From Cunninghamia lanceolata (lineage: Eukaryota; Streptophyta; Pinopsida; Cupressales; Cupressaceae), in the NCBI GenBank assembly GCA_027924645.1, contig BSBN01001687.1, positions 6,386,001 to 6,450,000 on the forward strand: DNA of 64,000 nucleotides, read 5' to 3'. Positions 24,784-35,937 of the stretch are shown here, one piece after another. Position 1 is the stretch's first letter. Every line of letters begins with the position of its first letter. Made by a program: the position numbers and the translations under genes. Below the pieces are notes generated by a model. The model was not told the origin of the DNA and made no database searches. It worked only from the letters and a program-made list of their open reading frames with translations.

Positions 24784-27700
24784 TGTATACATTGCATAAG
24801 GGATCAACATGTAAACTCAAAACATCAAGGGAAACCATCATGTGTGCCCAACATGTACCATATAACCATCCATGTGCTCCAAGATACCTGTAACAACAAT
24901 CAAGGTGTCCACCATCTCAAACAAGAATCTCCTCATCCTCCATCTAGCCTCATGAAGAAGAAGATCCTCCAAAGAGATGCCACACTAAGCTATGACATAG
25001 GAGCATGAAATCTGCATCAACTGATATCAAGACACACACACCAAATCTAGTGGTAACAAATAGGCTCAAGTAGCTGTGAAGAATCAATCATAGCTGAAAT
25101 AGCAACCACTTCTAGTTGCTAATGCATCAACTAACCATACCTCCAAACCAAGGTATACAAAAGATAACAAGTAGACCTTATGCCATCAACATATCCAACC
25201 CAAATCACAATGATAACAAGTCCCAGTATATACTCAATCCTACATAAAGAAGTCCTCCAAGGTAACAACACAAGGTATGTGATAACAAACCTCAAGACCC
25301 TCCATACTGTAGCATAATGAGAACATCCAACAAAGGAATCATATACATCATAGAACTCCCACTACATGATTAAATGTCAAATCTAAAAATAGATCAAGGC
25401 ATCCAAAGATCCACTAATAGCATGCACATAGAAGATGTGGCTAAATCCTCTATCACATAGTGTTAAAGAATGTACACATATAAATGCAAAATATGCAAAC
25501 TAAATAGCTACAACATAACTCTCCTCAAGTCCATATCTCTCCCAAATCCTCCACATCATAAGAGAAAGAAATCAAAGAGACTCAAAAGCTCCAGACACAT
25601 CTCAACTCCAATGTCATGTGAACACAAGTTTCTAGGAAGAAGAATAAGACCAATCAAGGAAGAACCTGCAAATCATAACCATGTCTTTCTATCCACACTA
25701 ATGTGTTATAGATGTGAAAAGTATGATCTCCACTACAACCCAAAATCAAGAAGCCTCCACAACATCCAATAACAAGATGCAAGCCTCTCAAACCAAAAAT
25801 AGATCAAACTCATAACCATCCCAAAAAATAGGAATAAACCCAAAGCCACTAACCATCTCCATTACACACAATGATCTCATAACAACTCATGATCAAACAT
25901 AATGAGATAACTAACCATAACCATGCATCTACTCCTCAAACAAGTCCTCACAACCATAATCCATAGCTCAAGACTGCAAGCATGAGAAGATACAATACAA
26001 ATAAAGAATGCATTTGAAAATCAGGTGGGCATACCTATCAAATCATTCACTACCAAGTGGACCAAGAGTGGGTATGAGATTGCTCCTCCAAGATGCACCA
26101 AGCCTCATAGGCTCTCTCCAAGAACAATATCCTCAACATGTCCATGTTGGACTCATATCCAACCAAGGTGTAGGCTCCTCAGTCTTGCTGCTCAAATCCT
26201 CATCAAAGAGTAACCATATCAACACATGTCTCTAATCCAAGAGAATTCAAGCCTCACCTAAGTCTCCAAGTATCCATGAGTACCTTCATGATCAATCCAT
26301 GTGAAACTCCAAATGCAAAACCACATCATCATGAAGCTCTCAAGCACATGAACAATGTACCCAATACCAAGAGAACCATCAAGATCATAGTCAAAGCTCT
26401 CACTGCACATCTATATAACCAAGGAACATATTATGACATCATGATCTAATCATCTCCTCAAAAGGAAGATCACATGCACTAATGCACACATCTTGTCTCA
26501 AGAGAACATGTATCATGCCAATACTCTAACGTGTGATCAAGAGTAAACCATGACACAATACAACCATCCTATAAGCAAGGATAACCTGTCAAGACTGACA
26601 AACCATAACCAACACCTCAACCAAAGACTCCAAGAGTCCTCCATGGTACCAAGATGTCAACATCTCCAAATCACATGAAGATAACCATATCCTGCCAAAG
26701 CTCACATTAAAATGTGATACCAAGCTATACATGGCAACATCATCAAACATCAAACCATCATTGTCAAAAGCTCCCACTAAAACCTATAACCAAGATGTCC
26801 ATGACATCATGATAACCATCTCCTACATGAAGATCATCCATGGCCTCAACACAATCAAAGAATCTTGTTGTAACGACACAGCTCCCAAATGTTTGAGTAA
26901 ACCATAATCTCCAAAACCAAGAAGATGAACAAAACCTATAAACCAAACATCAATCCAACACTACCAAACCTACACCTGTAAAACAATCATGTCATGCCAA
27001 AGTCCCAATCAAACAAGGAACATTCATGACACCAAGATCACTACCCAATGCACCTGTGAAACAATCATGTCATGCCAAAGTCCCAATCAAACAAGGAACA
27101 TCCATGGCATTATGATCAGCACCCAATATACCTACACCAAACTCCATCAAGTCTCACACAACTATATCATATAGTCGACAAACATAGGTCCCATATCATG
27201 ACTGTATCAGGTAATATCATCTCTCTATATCTCATATGACAAGCAAAACCAATACAACATGTGACTAAACCAAGCCACAAATCAGAATTTGCATCAACAC
27301 TGAAACATCTATGGGCATAGACAACCCACATCCAAGTCATAAATGCAACTTGTAGGCATAGACAACCTACAACACTACACAACCTGTAGATCTCACAATG
27401 TAACATGCAAACTCAACAATACATATATAATGTTGTCAACCAAGGATAATCAAAGATAAACATGTAAGTCTGCAATGACTCAAACACCAAATCATCCCAG
27501 ATTTGATTTGCCATCGACTCACAAAATCACCAAAAGTCAAAGGGATCAAAAGTAGCTCAAACTGATATAATCTAAACATACCTCATAATATCATCTCCAA
27601 ACCTCTACCACTATGTAGTTCTCAGAAATACCTTTCTAACGCCTATAAGAAGTCTTAAATCTGACTCCGTATGCACCTATTATGCTCGATCAAAGCTCAA

Positions 27701-28758
27701 AAGCAACATCTAACTTCAACTGGTAAAAAAACTGGTCAAAATGTCAAAATCAAGAAAAATAATTGACACCACTATGTATTATGCATAAGGAGCTTTCCAT
27801 CAACTATAAGAAGTTGAAAATCTAACCTGTTGGATGAACGTTATGCCCCCTGGAAAAAATCTGCCCTCTTAAGCTTATATGTCAAGCCCTTGTGGCTCTT
27901 CGGTGGCCCTGTGGTGGCTGGTTGGTGGCCTGGTGGAGCTATAGTGGCAACTTTGTTGGTGGATTCCAAATCTTATTGAATATGGTTTAATTTTTGTGGT
28001 TTTTGAAATTTGAAAGTTTCTATTAAAAAATTAAGGGTTTTAATCCCCCCAGCTGGGGACTCATGCCTAAGCCCTCCCGACCGAGGGCACGTGACCGGGG
28101 GACTTTAAGCTCCACCGACCTAGCTTCCTACTAGTTGGGGGCCAGGCACAGGCAATCAAATAGTGCTGATATCATTGTATGTCTGTCAGCGCTAGCGTAG
28201 GGTAGTGTACAGGTGCAGGGGGGTACGACCCCCCCCCCCCCCGCAGAAATGTTTAATTTTTTTTAAATGTTAACATTACAGACTTTAACAATATATATAT
28301 AATTAAAACTCTACAGACCATACCTGCATAGGTGATGTAGGTGTCTGCGCACCTATAGATTCTGTTGACATCGTACAATCTGAAAGATTCTCTCTACAGA
28401 TTTTCCCTAGGGCAGAATAGGGCAAAAAAATTTATGACTCCAAAATATGTCAAATTTTATATGGATCCATAGGTTTTCATGCCTTCTGGACTCAACCATA
28501 GGATCTGTTTTTTCCTAGGAGGCCTCCAGCAAAAGTTCACCCCATGAAACCCTCATACAAAGAGCCCAAATTAAAAACCCACATGTCAAATCTCCATCAA
28601 ACCCTAGATCTACAACAACCCAAATCTATAAACAGCCTTGCAACCATGAAATTGGCTTCATTCCTTCCATGCAAAGCCATGTATTCCTCTATAAACAAAA
28701 AATTCAATCATAGCTAGGGTTATAAAATAGGGTTTTTGACCCAAACCATGGCAACCAA
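24784..28758 (-). other. H interior: no genes seen
   Basis: The plus strand is A/C-rich and G-poor for nearly 3 kb. It contains a two-copy tandem repeat (26973-27128), then a contrasting G/C-rich block (27880-28250) with a 14-C run at 28229-28242. Short minus-strand ORFs (26777-26589, 26946-26764) show no known motif. Confidence 0.6.
26973..27128. repeat. Two-copy 78-bp tandem repeat in H
   Basis: Units start at 26973 and 27051 ('cacctgt(a/g)aaacaatcatg'), almost identical over their first 56 bases. Confidence 0.85.
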
Positions 28759-28770
28759 GCTCTAATACCA
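28759..28770 (-). other. Primer binding site of H
   Basis: Minus strand TGGTATTAGAGC, two bases inside the 5' LTR. It is an iMet-type site with one mismatch. Confidence 0.85.
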
Positions 28771-28772
28771 AA

Positions 28773-29455
28773 TGTTGGAAATATGTAGCCATAGAGACTA
28801 ATTCATCATAACCCAATAAGAGATTCAATATGCAATAAACTAGAAATCCACATGAAAAAGAAATAGACAATCATACCATCAATGGTGACACGAGATATAC
28901 CCTGGGAAAACCTCATAGAGGGAAAAACCCAGCCTCCAAAAGCATACATCTCTCATGTATTATTCAGCAATAATCAACAAATACATATGCAGAAATAACC
29001 TCTGAAACATCAAGCTCTCTCTACCTATAGTCTATGTGAACAAACATGTAACCATACATCCCTTTCCATGCTTCAAACCCTCACACAGCCAACCTACCAG
29101 AGAAGCTACAACCAAGCCAACAAGCCAAATGGGTAATTCAACCAACCTCTACAACTACCCTTGTGTTTGCTTTTATAGACATAAGCTCACACAAATACAA
29201 CATGTGGTATTATAATACCATTTTCCCCAAAACCATTAGCCCACATTTGATTATTGGTACTATGTTTTCCCAATTAATCAAATAATTACAAATAAAGTAA
29301 TTAACCCAATGTTACATACAACTATTACAAGTGGCATCTAAATAAATATCTAATGTGGCTAAACACATCACATGATGCACCAAAATTAAATATTTATTTT
29401 ACATAATAAAATAATACCAATGTTATGCAAGGTGTACAAAACACCTACTCCAACA
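28773..29455 (-). repeat. 5' LTR of H
   Basis: Minus strand starts TGTTGGAGTAGG at 29455 and ends ...TTCCAACA at 28773. It is collinear with the two halves of the left LTR (17772-18098 and 24396-24770). Confidence 0.9.
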
Positions 29456-29460
29456 GTCAC

Positions 29461-29791
29461 AACCTTCAATGTTGACTTATGTTTCACAACCTCATAGTCA
29501 ACCCCAAATTTCAGTTCCCATACCCCAAGTTGCAACCACCATTCCACCACTAAATCCTCAAACTTTCTAGTACTCATCATCAATACCCTTCATCCATCCT
29601 CAGATTTCTCAAATCTCCACCTCAAACTCATATATCAACCCCCAAGTCTCCATTCCACCCTTTAATTCCCATCCTTACCAAACTACCAACACCACCATAT
29701 CACAACAACAAAATTCCTTAATCCATCAATTAATCAATCAACAACCTCCAAATGACAATCCAAATCCACCTCCTCCCACTAATATTTACAA
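29461..29791 (+). pseudogene. gag: Gypsy F gag, second piece
   Basis: 110 codons rich in Pro, Gln, Ser and Asn, with one in-frame stop after NPQTF. It lies between the right end of H and the left end of E, and the frame agrees with 17387-17771 once H and one TSD copy are ignored. It is a low-complexity N-terminal extension of gag. Confidence 0.6.
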
Positions 29792-30624
29792 TGCAGGAGC
29801 ATCCATGGTTCAAGAGCAACTTTGCATCAACCAAAAACATTTGCATTTCAATTTGTTTCTTTTCATTTTCCAGTTCAGTATAGTCAGTTTAGTCAGTAGC
29901 AGTTTCTATATTTTGGTTCGCATTCTGTTGCAGTTTCCTTTCAAAACTTGCGGAGGTGGACTTAGCATCTAGACACATTCATGCACATCATATCCAAATC
30001 TCAGATTATTTGGATCAAGTACCGGTAAGATATCTCTATCAGAAGATCAACTATTTTCTCAAAGAAGAGCACCTTAATAGTCTCAGACAATTAGCCAAAG
30101 GAGAAGACTTGTGAAGCATTTCTCAACCTACAGAGCTAAATAACACACCTTTCAATGTTCTATGGTTTGTGGCCGACCTTCTCTTATATCCACACATAAT
30201 TCCATTCATTTGTGGAGGAGTTCTACATGATTAGGTCTGACCTATCCATGTACACTCGTTACAGCTCTTCATTAGAGTTTGTGATCTTCCTTGGCCGATG
30301 CAGAGGAATCTTAGGTTCTAGAGATGATATAAAATGATGTAATAGATGCCTAGGAAAGTAGTGTATCATTAGTTCATAGTTGATAGTTTCTTGTGAAGGA
30401 GCTTCAAAGCTAAATCTTGGGCATATTTTGTAACTGAGTTATTAGGCATGTGAGCCGTAATTGTAAGCCTACATGTTGCCGGCCAATTTGTATTTGAATT
30501 CTATGATATACTAAATGACTGAATCTAAATTTTCTTCATATCTTGAGTTGTTTTAATTGTGTTTACTCTAGCTGCGTGGCCTGGACAGTTCACTTTGTCG
30601 ACCCTCCTAACCATGACTGCACCA
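29792..30624 (+). repeat. 5' LTR of E
   Basis: TGCAGGAGCATCC...GACTGCACCA; collinear with 56001-56824. The 3' edge is 30621 or 30624. Confidence 0.88.
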
Positions 30625-30626
30625 AG

Positions 30627-30638
30627 TGGTATCAGAGC
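30627..30638 (+). other. Primer binding site of E
   Basis: TGGTATCAGAGC, a perfect iMet-type PBS. A leader of about 190 bases follows before D interrupts. Confidence 0.9.
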
Positions 30639-30825
30639 AAAAATTTGAATCTTTGGGAGTGAACTGAGCAAAGTTGGTGAAGGAATTCGGTAAGATCTTG
30701 CTATGAATAGATCGTTGAATCTAAGGCAGATTACTTGTGTTGCAACCAATGCCGATTGTGAGGCATTTATCACCTTGTAGCCCGATTGCCGAACTTGAGG
30801 CAGTTACACTTGATCCTAGGAAAAA

Positions 30826-32525
30826 TGGTGCAGGGGCACCCCTCCAACAAGTCAATTATACACCTAAGGGAGAAGATTAAAGTCTCGATATGTCTTAGGC
30901 ATATTTTTATTTAATGTAATAAGGTCTGTTTGACCAATATTTGTTATAGTAGTTTACATCTAGGTTTCTGTGCAAGTCCCTTGGACACTTGTCGATCTGT
31001 CATGACAAGGTTGTTAGTTTGTTAAGAGTTTGTTAGTTGGTTGTTTTTCCCAGCCGCTTGGAATTGTCTCCCAGCTGCTAGGAACTAGGTAAGTACTACT
31101 CATAGTGAGTAGATAAATATCCTACTTCTGATCGATTAGATATATGATAGAGAGCAGATGTTAGACAGAGAAGTAGTTGTGAAATTGAGTTGTGCAACTG
31201 TGAAATCAAATATCTGTATGCATTTCTAAAAGTAATAAGAAGATCCTGTTTGTGTTATCTTTCTGGTTTTTGAATTCACCGTGTAATCAATTTTCTGTTT
31301 TGGAATCAAAATGGATTCTTGACCGATTCCACTGGTTGGATTACTTCGTAATCGGTGGAATGGCTATATATATAGATCTGTGTTTTGTTTCATTTTCCTA
31401 TTTCGTTCATTTTCATGTTTGTAGGATCAGTTACAACATGCTTCGATAAACCCTAGCATCCTCATGTGCTAGGTTGGTAAAGTGCAAAAGTCTGTATGTT
31501 GGAGGGAGAGATAGTTCTATGCAATCGCTAAGCATAAAGCAGGTCAAAACAATGAAAATCTACGTGGTTTCAACAGATATACAAATTGTGTGTATATCAC
31601 TTTTGTATGCGGATATACCTTTTATGTATATATCGCAAAGTATATCAGGTCCCTCTGGCGGTTTGTATGTCTCATTTGTATGTGTTACACATACATTGTG
31701 AAGATACAAGGTAGTGACATACATTGCGAATATACAGTTTATGTGTATATCGCAAAGGTGCATCGGGTTACTTTTTCTGTGTATCCCGCAGTTGAATGTT
31801 ATGAGTATATCGTAGTTGTATGAAGTGGTTGTATGTGGCAAATGTACATTCTAAATGTACAAGTTCATCAACATACAAAGGAGAGAGAAAGTCGATATAC
31901 AAAGAAGTCAATGGGTTGGTCAAACCCATCAAATGCATCTTTGAGTTGCATATTGTGAATGTACATCGGTTGATCTACAAAGGGGTCAACATCGGTCAAC
32001 TTTCCTTGAAGGCATATTCCAAAGGCATATTCGGCAAATGCATGCTTCGAGTTGTATGTTTTTGAATGTATATTGAAATATACATTCTGCAGATACATCT
32101 GGTTAAGATGCATAAGGTTACCAGCTGCGTAGGTAAAGGAAACCGCCAATAGGGGGTTGTCATTTGTATGTTCTGATTACATATGATGATTGTATGTTGA
32201 AACATACATTTTATGCGGATGCAAATACCGACCAGTAGAAGCGGTAGGAGGAACCGGCTTGGCAAGTTAGCGGTTGTATGTACAAAGCCGAAGGTATCAG
32301 GGTGACTGTAAACATCAGGGTGAAACCTATTGAGGAGGCCAATAGCGACAGTCCCGCCAATAGGCACAAAATCAAAGTCCCATCGGCCAGAGGAAGGAAA
32401 TCGGCATGAAAGAGTTTGGGTTCGCCGATGAAGTGGGATCTCACCGATGGATAAACACATGAAGGAAAACATGTGTTAGCGACTGTTAAAATAGTTTGCA
32501 CGACTCTGCTGCTCGCTCTGCATCA
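30826..32525 (+). repeat. 5' LTR of D
   Basis: 1700 bases, TGGTGCAGGGGC...CTGCATCA. The central part (31560-32260) is full of TGTATATC/TACATT words; a 20-base unit 'tttatgt(a/g)tatatcgcaaag' occurs at 31621-31640 and 31738-31757. Short ORFs here are duplicated in the other LTR and are not genes. Confidence 0.92.
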
Positions 32526-32528
32526 TAG

Positions 32529-32540
32529 TGGTATCAGAGC
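32529..32540 (+). other. Primer binding site of D
   Basis: TGGTATCAGAGC, three bases after the LTR; perfect iMet type. Confidence 0.92.
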
Positions 32541-32575
32541 AAAGGAGTGTCTTTTGGGAAAGAGAAGAAGGCAAG

Positions 32576-33177
32576 ATGTTAGATGGAGAGGAGTCATCAG
32601 AGTTTCTAGCAAGGATGACCAATGCTGAGTTGGCTGTCCTAGTAAAGAAGTGAATTATAGAGAGCATAGCAGTGAAAGCTCAAAATCAGGCTTTGAAAGA
32701 TGAGTTAGAAAAGTTAAGGGACAAAGTAGGAAAGGGAAGAAAAGATTCTAGTGGGGAAGATAGGGATGAAGAGGAGATCCCTAGGCAGGAAGAGATAGAG
32801 GTTCCCGCAGAACCAAAAACCCTTACTTAATGCCCTCAAATCCATAGAGCAAAGGACCATGGATATGAAAATAGACCTGCCAGTGTTTGTAGGCAAGATG
32901 GATCCTGATTCAGTAATGGAGTGGATAGACTCCTCGAATAATTTCTTTGAAACAGAGGAAATACCAGAACATCAAAGAGTAAAGATGGCCCAATCCAAAA
33001 TGAAAGAGGTTGCACTAACTTGGTGGAATTTCATCCAAGATGACAAGGTGAAAGAAGGAAAGAGCAGAGTTGCTACTTGGAAGAAGATGATGGCTTTAGT
33101 AAAGGAAGCCTATGTTCCATTGGATTACAACATCCAACTACATAAGAGGAGACAAAATTTGAAACAAAAAGAGTTAG
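32576..33177 (+). pseudogene. gag: Chromovirus D gag, 5' piece
   Basis: ATG at 32576 opens MLDGEESSEFLARMTNAELA, with a TGA about 25 codons in and a coiled-coil-like stretch (QALKDELEKLRDKVGKG). A 1-base shift lies near 32825; the capsid domain then runs from about 32830 (TMDMKIDLPVFVGKMDP, MEWIDSSNNFFE, LTWWNFIQDDKV). It is cut at 33177 by element C after gttag. The reading frame resumes at 40461 when C and one TSD copy are ignored, so the interruption is clean. Confidence 0.9.
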
Positions 33178-34269
33178 TGTTGGCAAGAGACACTATATGG
33201 ATTCATGATTATTGTCATTGATGGCAACAAAGTTCAACCCACACATCTGCAGGACATGGTATGTCTCTACCGGAAGTCAGAGTGAAGAATGTTGTGGTCT
33301 CGTAAACAAGAATAGAGCATGTGGTGAGGTTCGACAGAGAGGTCCAGATCTCTCAGAGGAAGTATCTTGGTGAAGTGCAGATTTGGGGAAGTCAAGAGGA
33401 GTATCTTGACTAATAGATTCCAAGGTTTGAGCCTCCGGTGTGGAAAGGATAAAGAGATATGAATGCTTGAGTGTCGGGTTCCCAAGTGATAGTATGAACA
33501 GAGGAAGAACTGACTGGCAGAACATCAGACATTATTCCAGATGTGTTACTGATGATGGAAAAGGTTCTTAAGGCATAAGTTATTTTTGGCTGACATGATT
33601 GATAACTTCTACAAGTATATGCTTGATCCGCATTACTTGGTATGCAAGGATTCAGCCAACAGATCAGAGTTTATGAAAAGATTGACTATTCCGGATGCCA
33701 ACTTGAAAGGTGATTGAATCACTTTTGTAGATATATATATAAGATGGATTTAGTTGTGAGATGTGTTGTTGTTGTTAATGATGTGTGAATAAAAGTAGAA
33801 GAGCAAAACAGAAGCAGTAAGGAAGGTCCGGTATGTGAAAGGAAAGCAGCGTAAGGGAAGAGGAAAGATGAAGTGCAGCAGATCAGTGTACTGAGCCTAA
33901 CTGGAACTGAACTCTAGCATATGTAGATGCTTCCAATCAGTTCAAGTATTGTATAACACTCTTTTTGTAGACAGTGTGTCTTTTGTAGGTAGTGTGCCTT
34001 CTTGTGACCAGTGTGCTCGAGCAGTGAGCCCTAATTGGCAAGTGCCATTTTGTATTTCCATTCTTCTAACAAAGAATATAATCTTGGGTTAATCACCTTG
34101 TGGTTTTCTCCCTTAACAGGGTTTCCACGTCAAAAATATTGTGTCATGTGTATTTCCATTTCATGATTATGTTTGCTCATTTGGATTAATGTTACATTGA
34201 TTATTAATAAAGTTTAGAAAGCAGAAATAATTAGGATAACTGATTCACCGCCCCTCTTAGTTATCAACA
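33178..34269 (+). repeat. 5' LTR of C
   Basis: TGTTGGCAAGAGAC...TTATCAACA. Against the 3' LTR I count, by eye, roughly 25-30 mismatches in the first 430 bases, mostly transitions. The U5 half has repeated 'agtgtgc/agtgtgt' words shared with LTR A in reverse. Confidence 0.93.
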
Positions 34270-34271
34270 AT

Positions 34272-34283
34272 TGGTATCAGAGC
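34272..34283 (+). other. Primer binding site of C
   Basis: TGGTATCAGAGC, two bases after the LTR; perfect iMet type. The following bases (CAAGTTCCTCC) also match the site in Copia A. Confidence 0.92.
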
Positions 34284-34334
34284 CAAGTTCCTCCTAACAA
34301 AGTCTAACAGCTTGAGGAAGATCTAGGATTCCAA

Positions 34335-35516
34335 ATGGATGCATATGGTTTAAGTGAGCAACTCAAGACTGCCCTTGATGATCTTGAACAGTCAAACTCT
34401 GAAGTCAATAAATTAAAGGAAAGACTCAAGCAGGCTGATGATTTCATGAGAGAACTAAAAGACAAATTAAGTCTCTCTATGAAAAAGAGAAAGGAGCTGC
34501 TTCAGCAATTGGCAAGACAAGGTGAAGCAAATGATGCAAATGAAGAGCTGAATGAGAAAACCAAGTTATGTGAAAAGTTATCAAAAGAAATCATTATGGT
34601 AAGACATGAAATGGAATCAGGAGTTATGAAGTTTACCCAAGAAGTTGAAGAGAAAAGAAAAACTGAAGATAATCTAAGACAATCTCTCAAGGAGAAATCA
34701 AAAGATTGCCACCAAATGGATAGAATTATCAGACATCTTGAATCTGATCTTGAAGTTGCTAAAGATAATGAAGAAAAACTTGAGTATCAAATTGTCTCTC
34801 TCAAAAGGGATCTTCAAATAGCAAATGAATATAAAGAGAAATTTAAAATAAGTTCTGCTTAACTTGAAGTTCTTCTTGGAAGTCAAAAGAAGGTAGATGA
34901 CAAGTGTGGTTTGGGATATGAGAAAGGAGAAAGCTCCGGATCCGGTCAGAAGAATTTTGGATTAGTAAATCCAAGGAATAGGCCTAGAAGACCTCCAATA
35001 AGATAGCCTAATGCTCAAAGATATCCATCCTTCAATGGATACTGCCATAACTGCAATAACTTTGGTCATAAAGCTAATCAGTGTAGAAAGAGAATGAATC
35101 AGACTAATTCATCTTTCTTCGGACAGTGTTTTAACTGCAAAAGGTATGGTCACAAATCTCATGAATGCAGAAATATGCAAATGAACAAATCATTCAATGG
35201 TAGATGCTTTGCATGCAATAGAATAGGTCATATGGCTAATCAATGCAGATCAAGAGGATATCAATCAAATATGCAAAGAAATGTTGTTTGCCAAATCTAC
35301 AATAGATATAGTCATAGTGCAAAATTCTGTAGAAGCAAGAATCAGGACAAAAAAGGTCCGGTATATCATAATCAAAATCAAGATAAGGGAAAACAAAAAG
35401 TGAATGCTGATGAAGTCAAAAGTGAGATGAACAAGATTTGGGTGAAGAAAAGTACAGAGAATGTAGAGGATGGATCCGCACCAGACTTTGGTGCTGATAT
35501 TCCTTCTGAAAATTAA
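34335..35516 (+). pseudogene. C ORF1: coiled-coil plus four zinc knuckles (gag C-terminus-like)
   Basis: 394 codons in one frame with two stops (34860 TAA, about 35005 TAG). Residues 1-175 form a strongly charged heptad-rich coiled coil (LKTALDDLEQSNSEVNKLKE onward). A GLGYEKGESS linker follows, then CCHC knuckles at 35043-35084, 35127-35168 and 35205-35246, and a fourth at 35289-35330 whose second Cys is Tyr. Coiled coil, GLGY and knuckles in this order resemble the C-terminal half of SIRE-type Copia gag. The usual capsid-forming N-terminal domain is missing, as the ORF starts only 52 bases after the PBS. The likely role was RNA binding and packaging; this is inference. Confidence 0.8.
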
Positions 35517-35937
35517 AAGGTGAGCTCTGGCTCAAGGGGAGACACAAAGAAAATCTTGTTCCCCCAGCCAGTCAATTGGTGTCAGAACTGGCACAAGAAG
35601 AGTTGCGGATTGAAGGGTTCATAAGGGAAACATCCAAACAAACTATGGTTAAGATTTGGAAGATCTGCAAGATGTTTAAAGATTAGGATTGATCTAGTTC
35701 TTCAAGTCATCCGAATAAGGCAAACCAGAATAACTTAGGTTGAGCATTTATTGCAACCTGACATTAGGGTTTGCAGAGCAATATAAGGGTTTTCTCATTA
35801 ATCACTTGTTCATTCTACATTCAACGAAAAGTGAAGCTCTACAACAAAATTCCTCAAGTTCATCAAAGATCATTTGCAGAAGTTAATTCATCTCGAAATT
35901 GATCCAACCAACTCCGTATCTCTCTCTAAATCCTTGA
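35517..35937 (+). other. Spacer between C ORF1 and ORF2
   Basis: About 420 bases without an ORF. Includes 'gtcaattggtgtcagaactggcacaagaagag' near 35570. I see no promoter-like or splice signal that I can defend. Confidence 0.5.

Larger units (their letters stand above)
17772..29455 (-). mobile_element. Element H, non-coding Copia-type non-autonomous element
   Basis: TG...CA ends with perfect gtcac duplications at 17767-17771 and 29456-29460. LTRs are 28773-29455 (683 bases) and 17772-24770 (about 702 bases once Copia G is removed). PBS and PPT place it on the minus strand. The 4-kb interior (24771-28772) has no ORF above about 100 codons and no recognisable gag or pol motif in any frame, so it fits a large retrotransposon derivative. 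It sits in F's gag. Confidence 0.9.

Noticed and set aside
28229..28242. 14-C run as a functional element in itself
   Set aside because: Homopolymers of this length are often unstable or mis-assembled, so I kept it only as part of the G/C-rich block.
31252..32501. Several ORFs of 60-158 codons in the 5' LTR of D
   Set aside because: LTR sequence; counterparts occur in the 3' LTR with shifts and stops, so there is no coding constraint.
34335..35516. Host coiled-coil/zinc-finger gene
   Set aside because: It lies between PBS and PPT of C with LTRs on both sides, and its order of coiled coil, GLGY and knuckles fits Copia gag.
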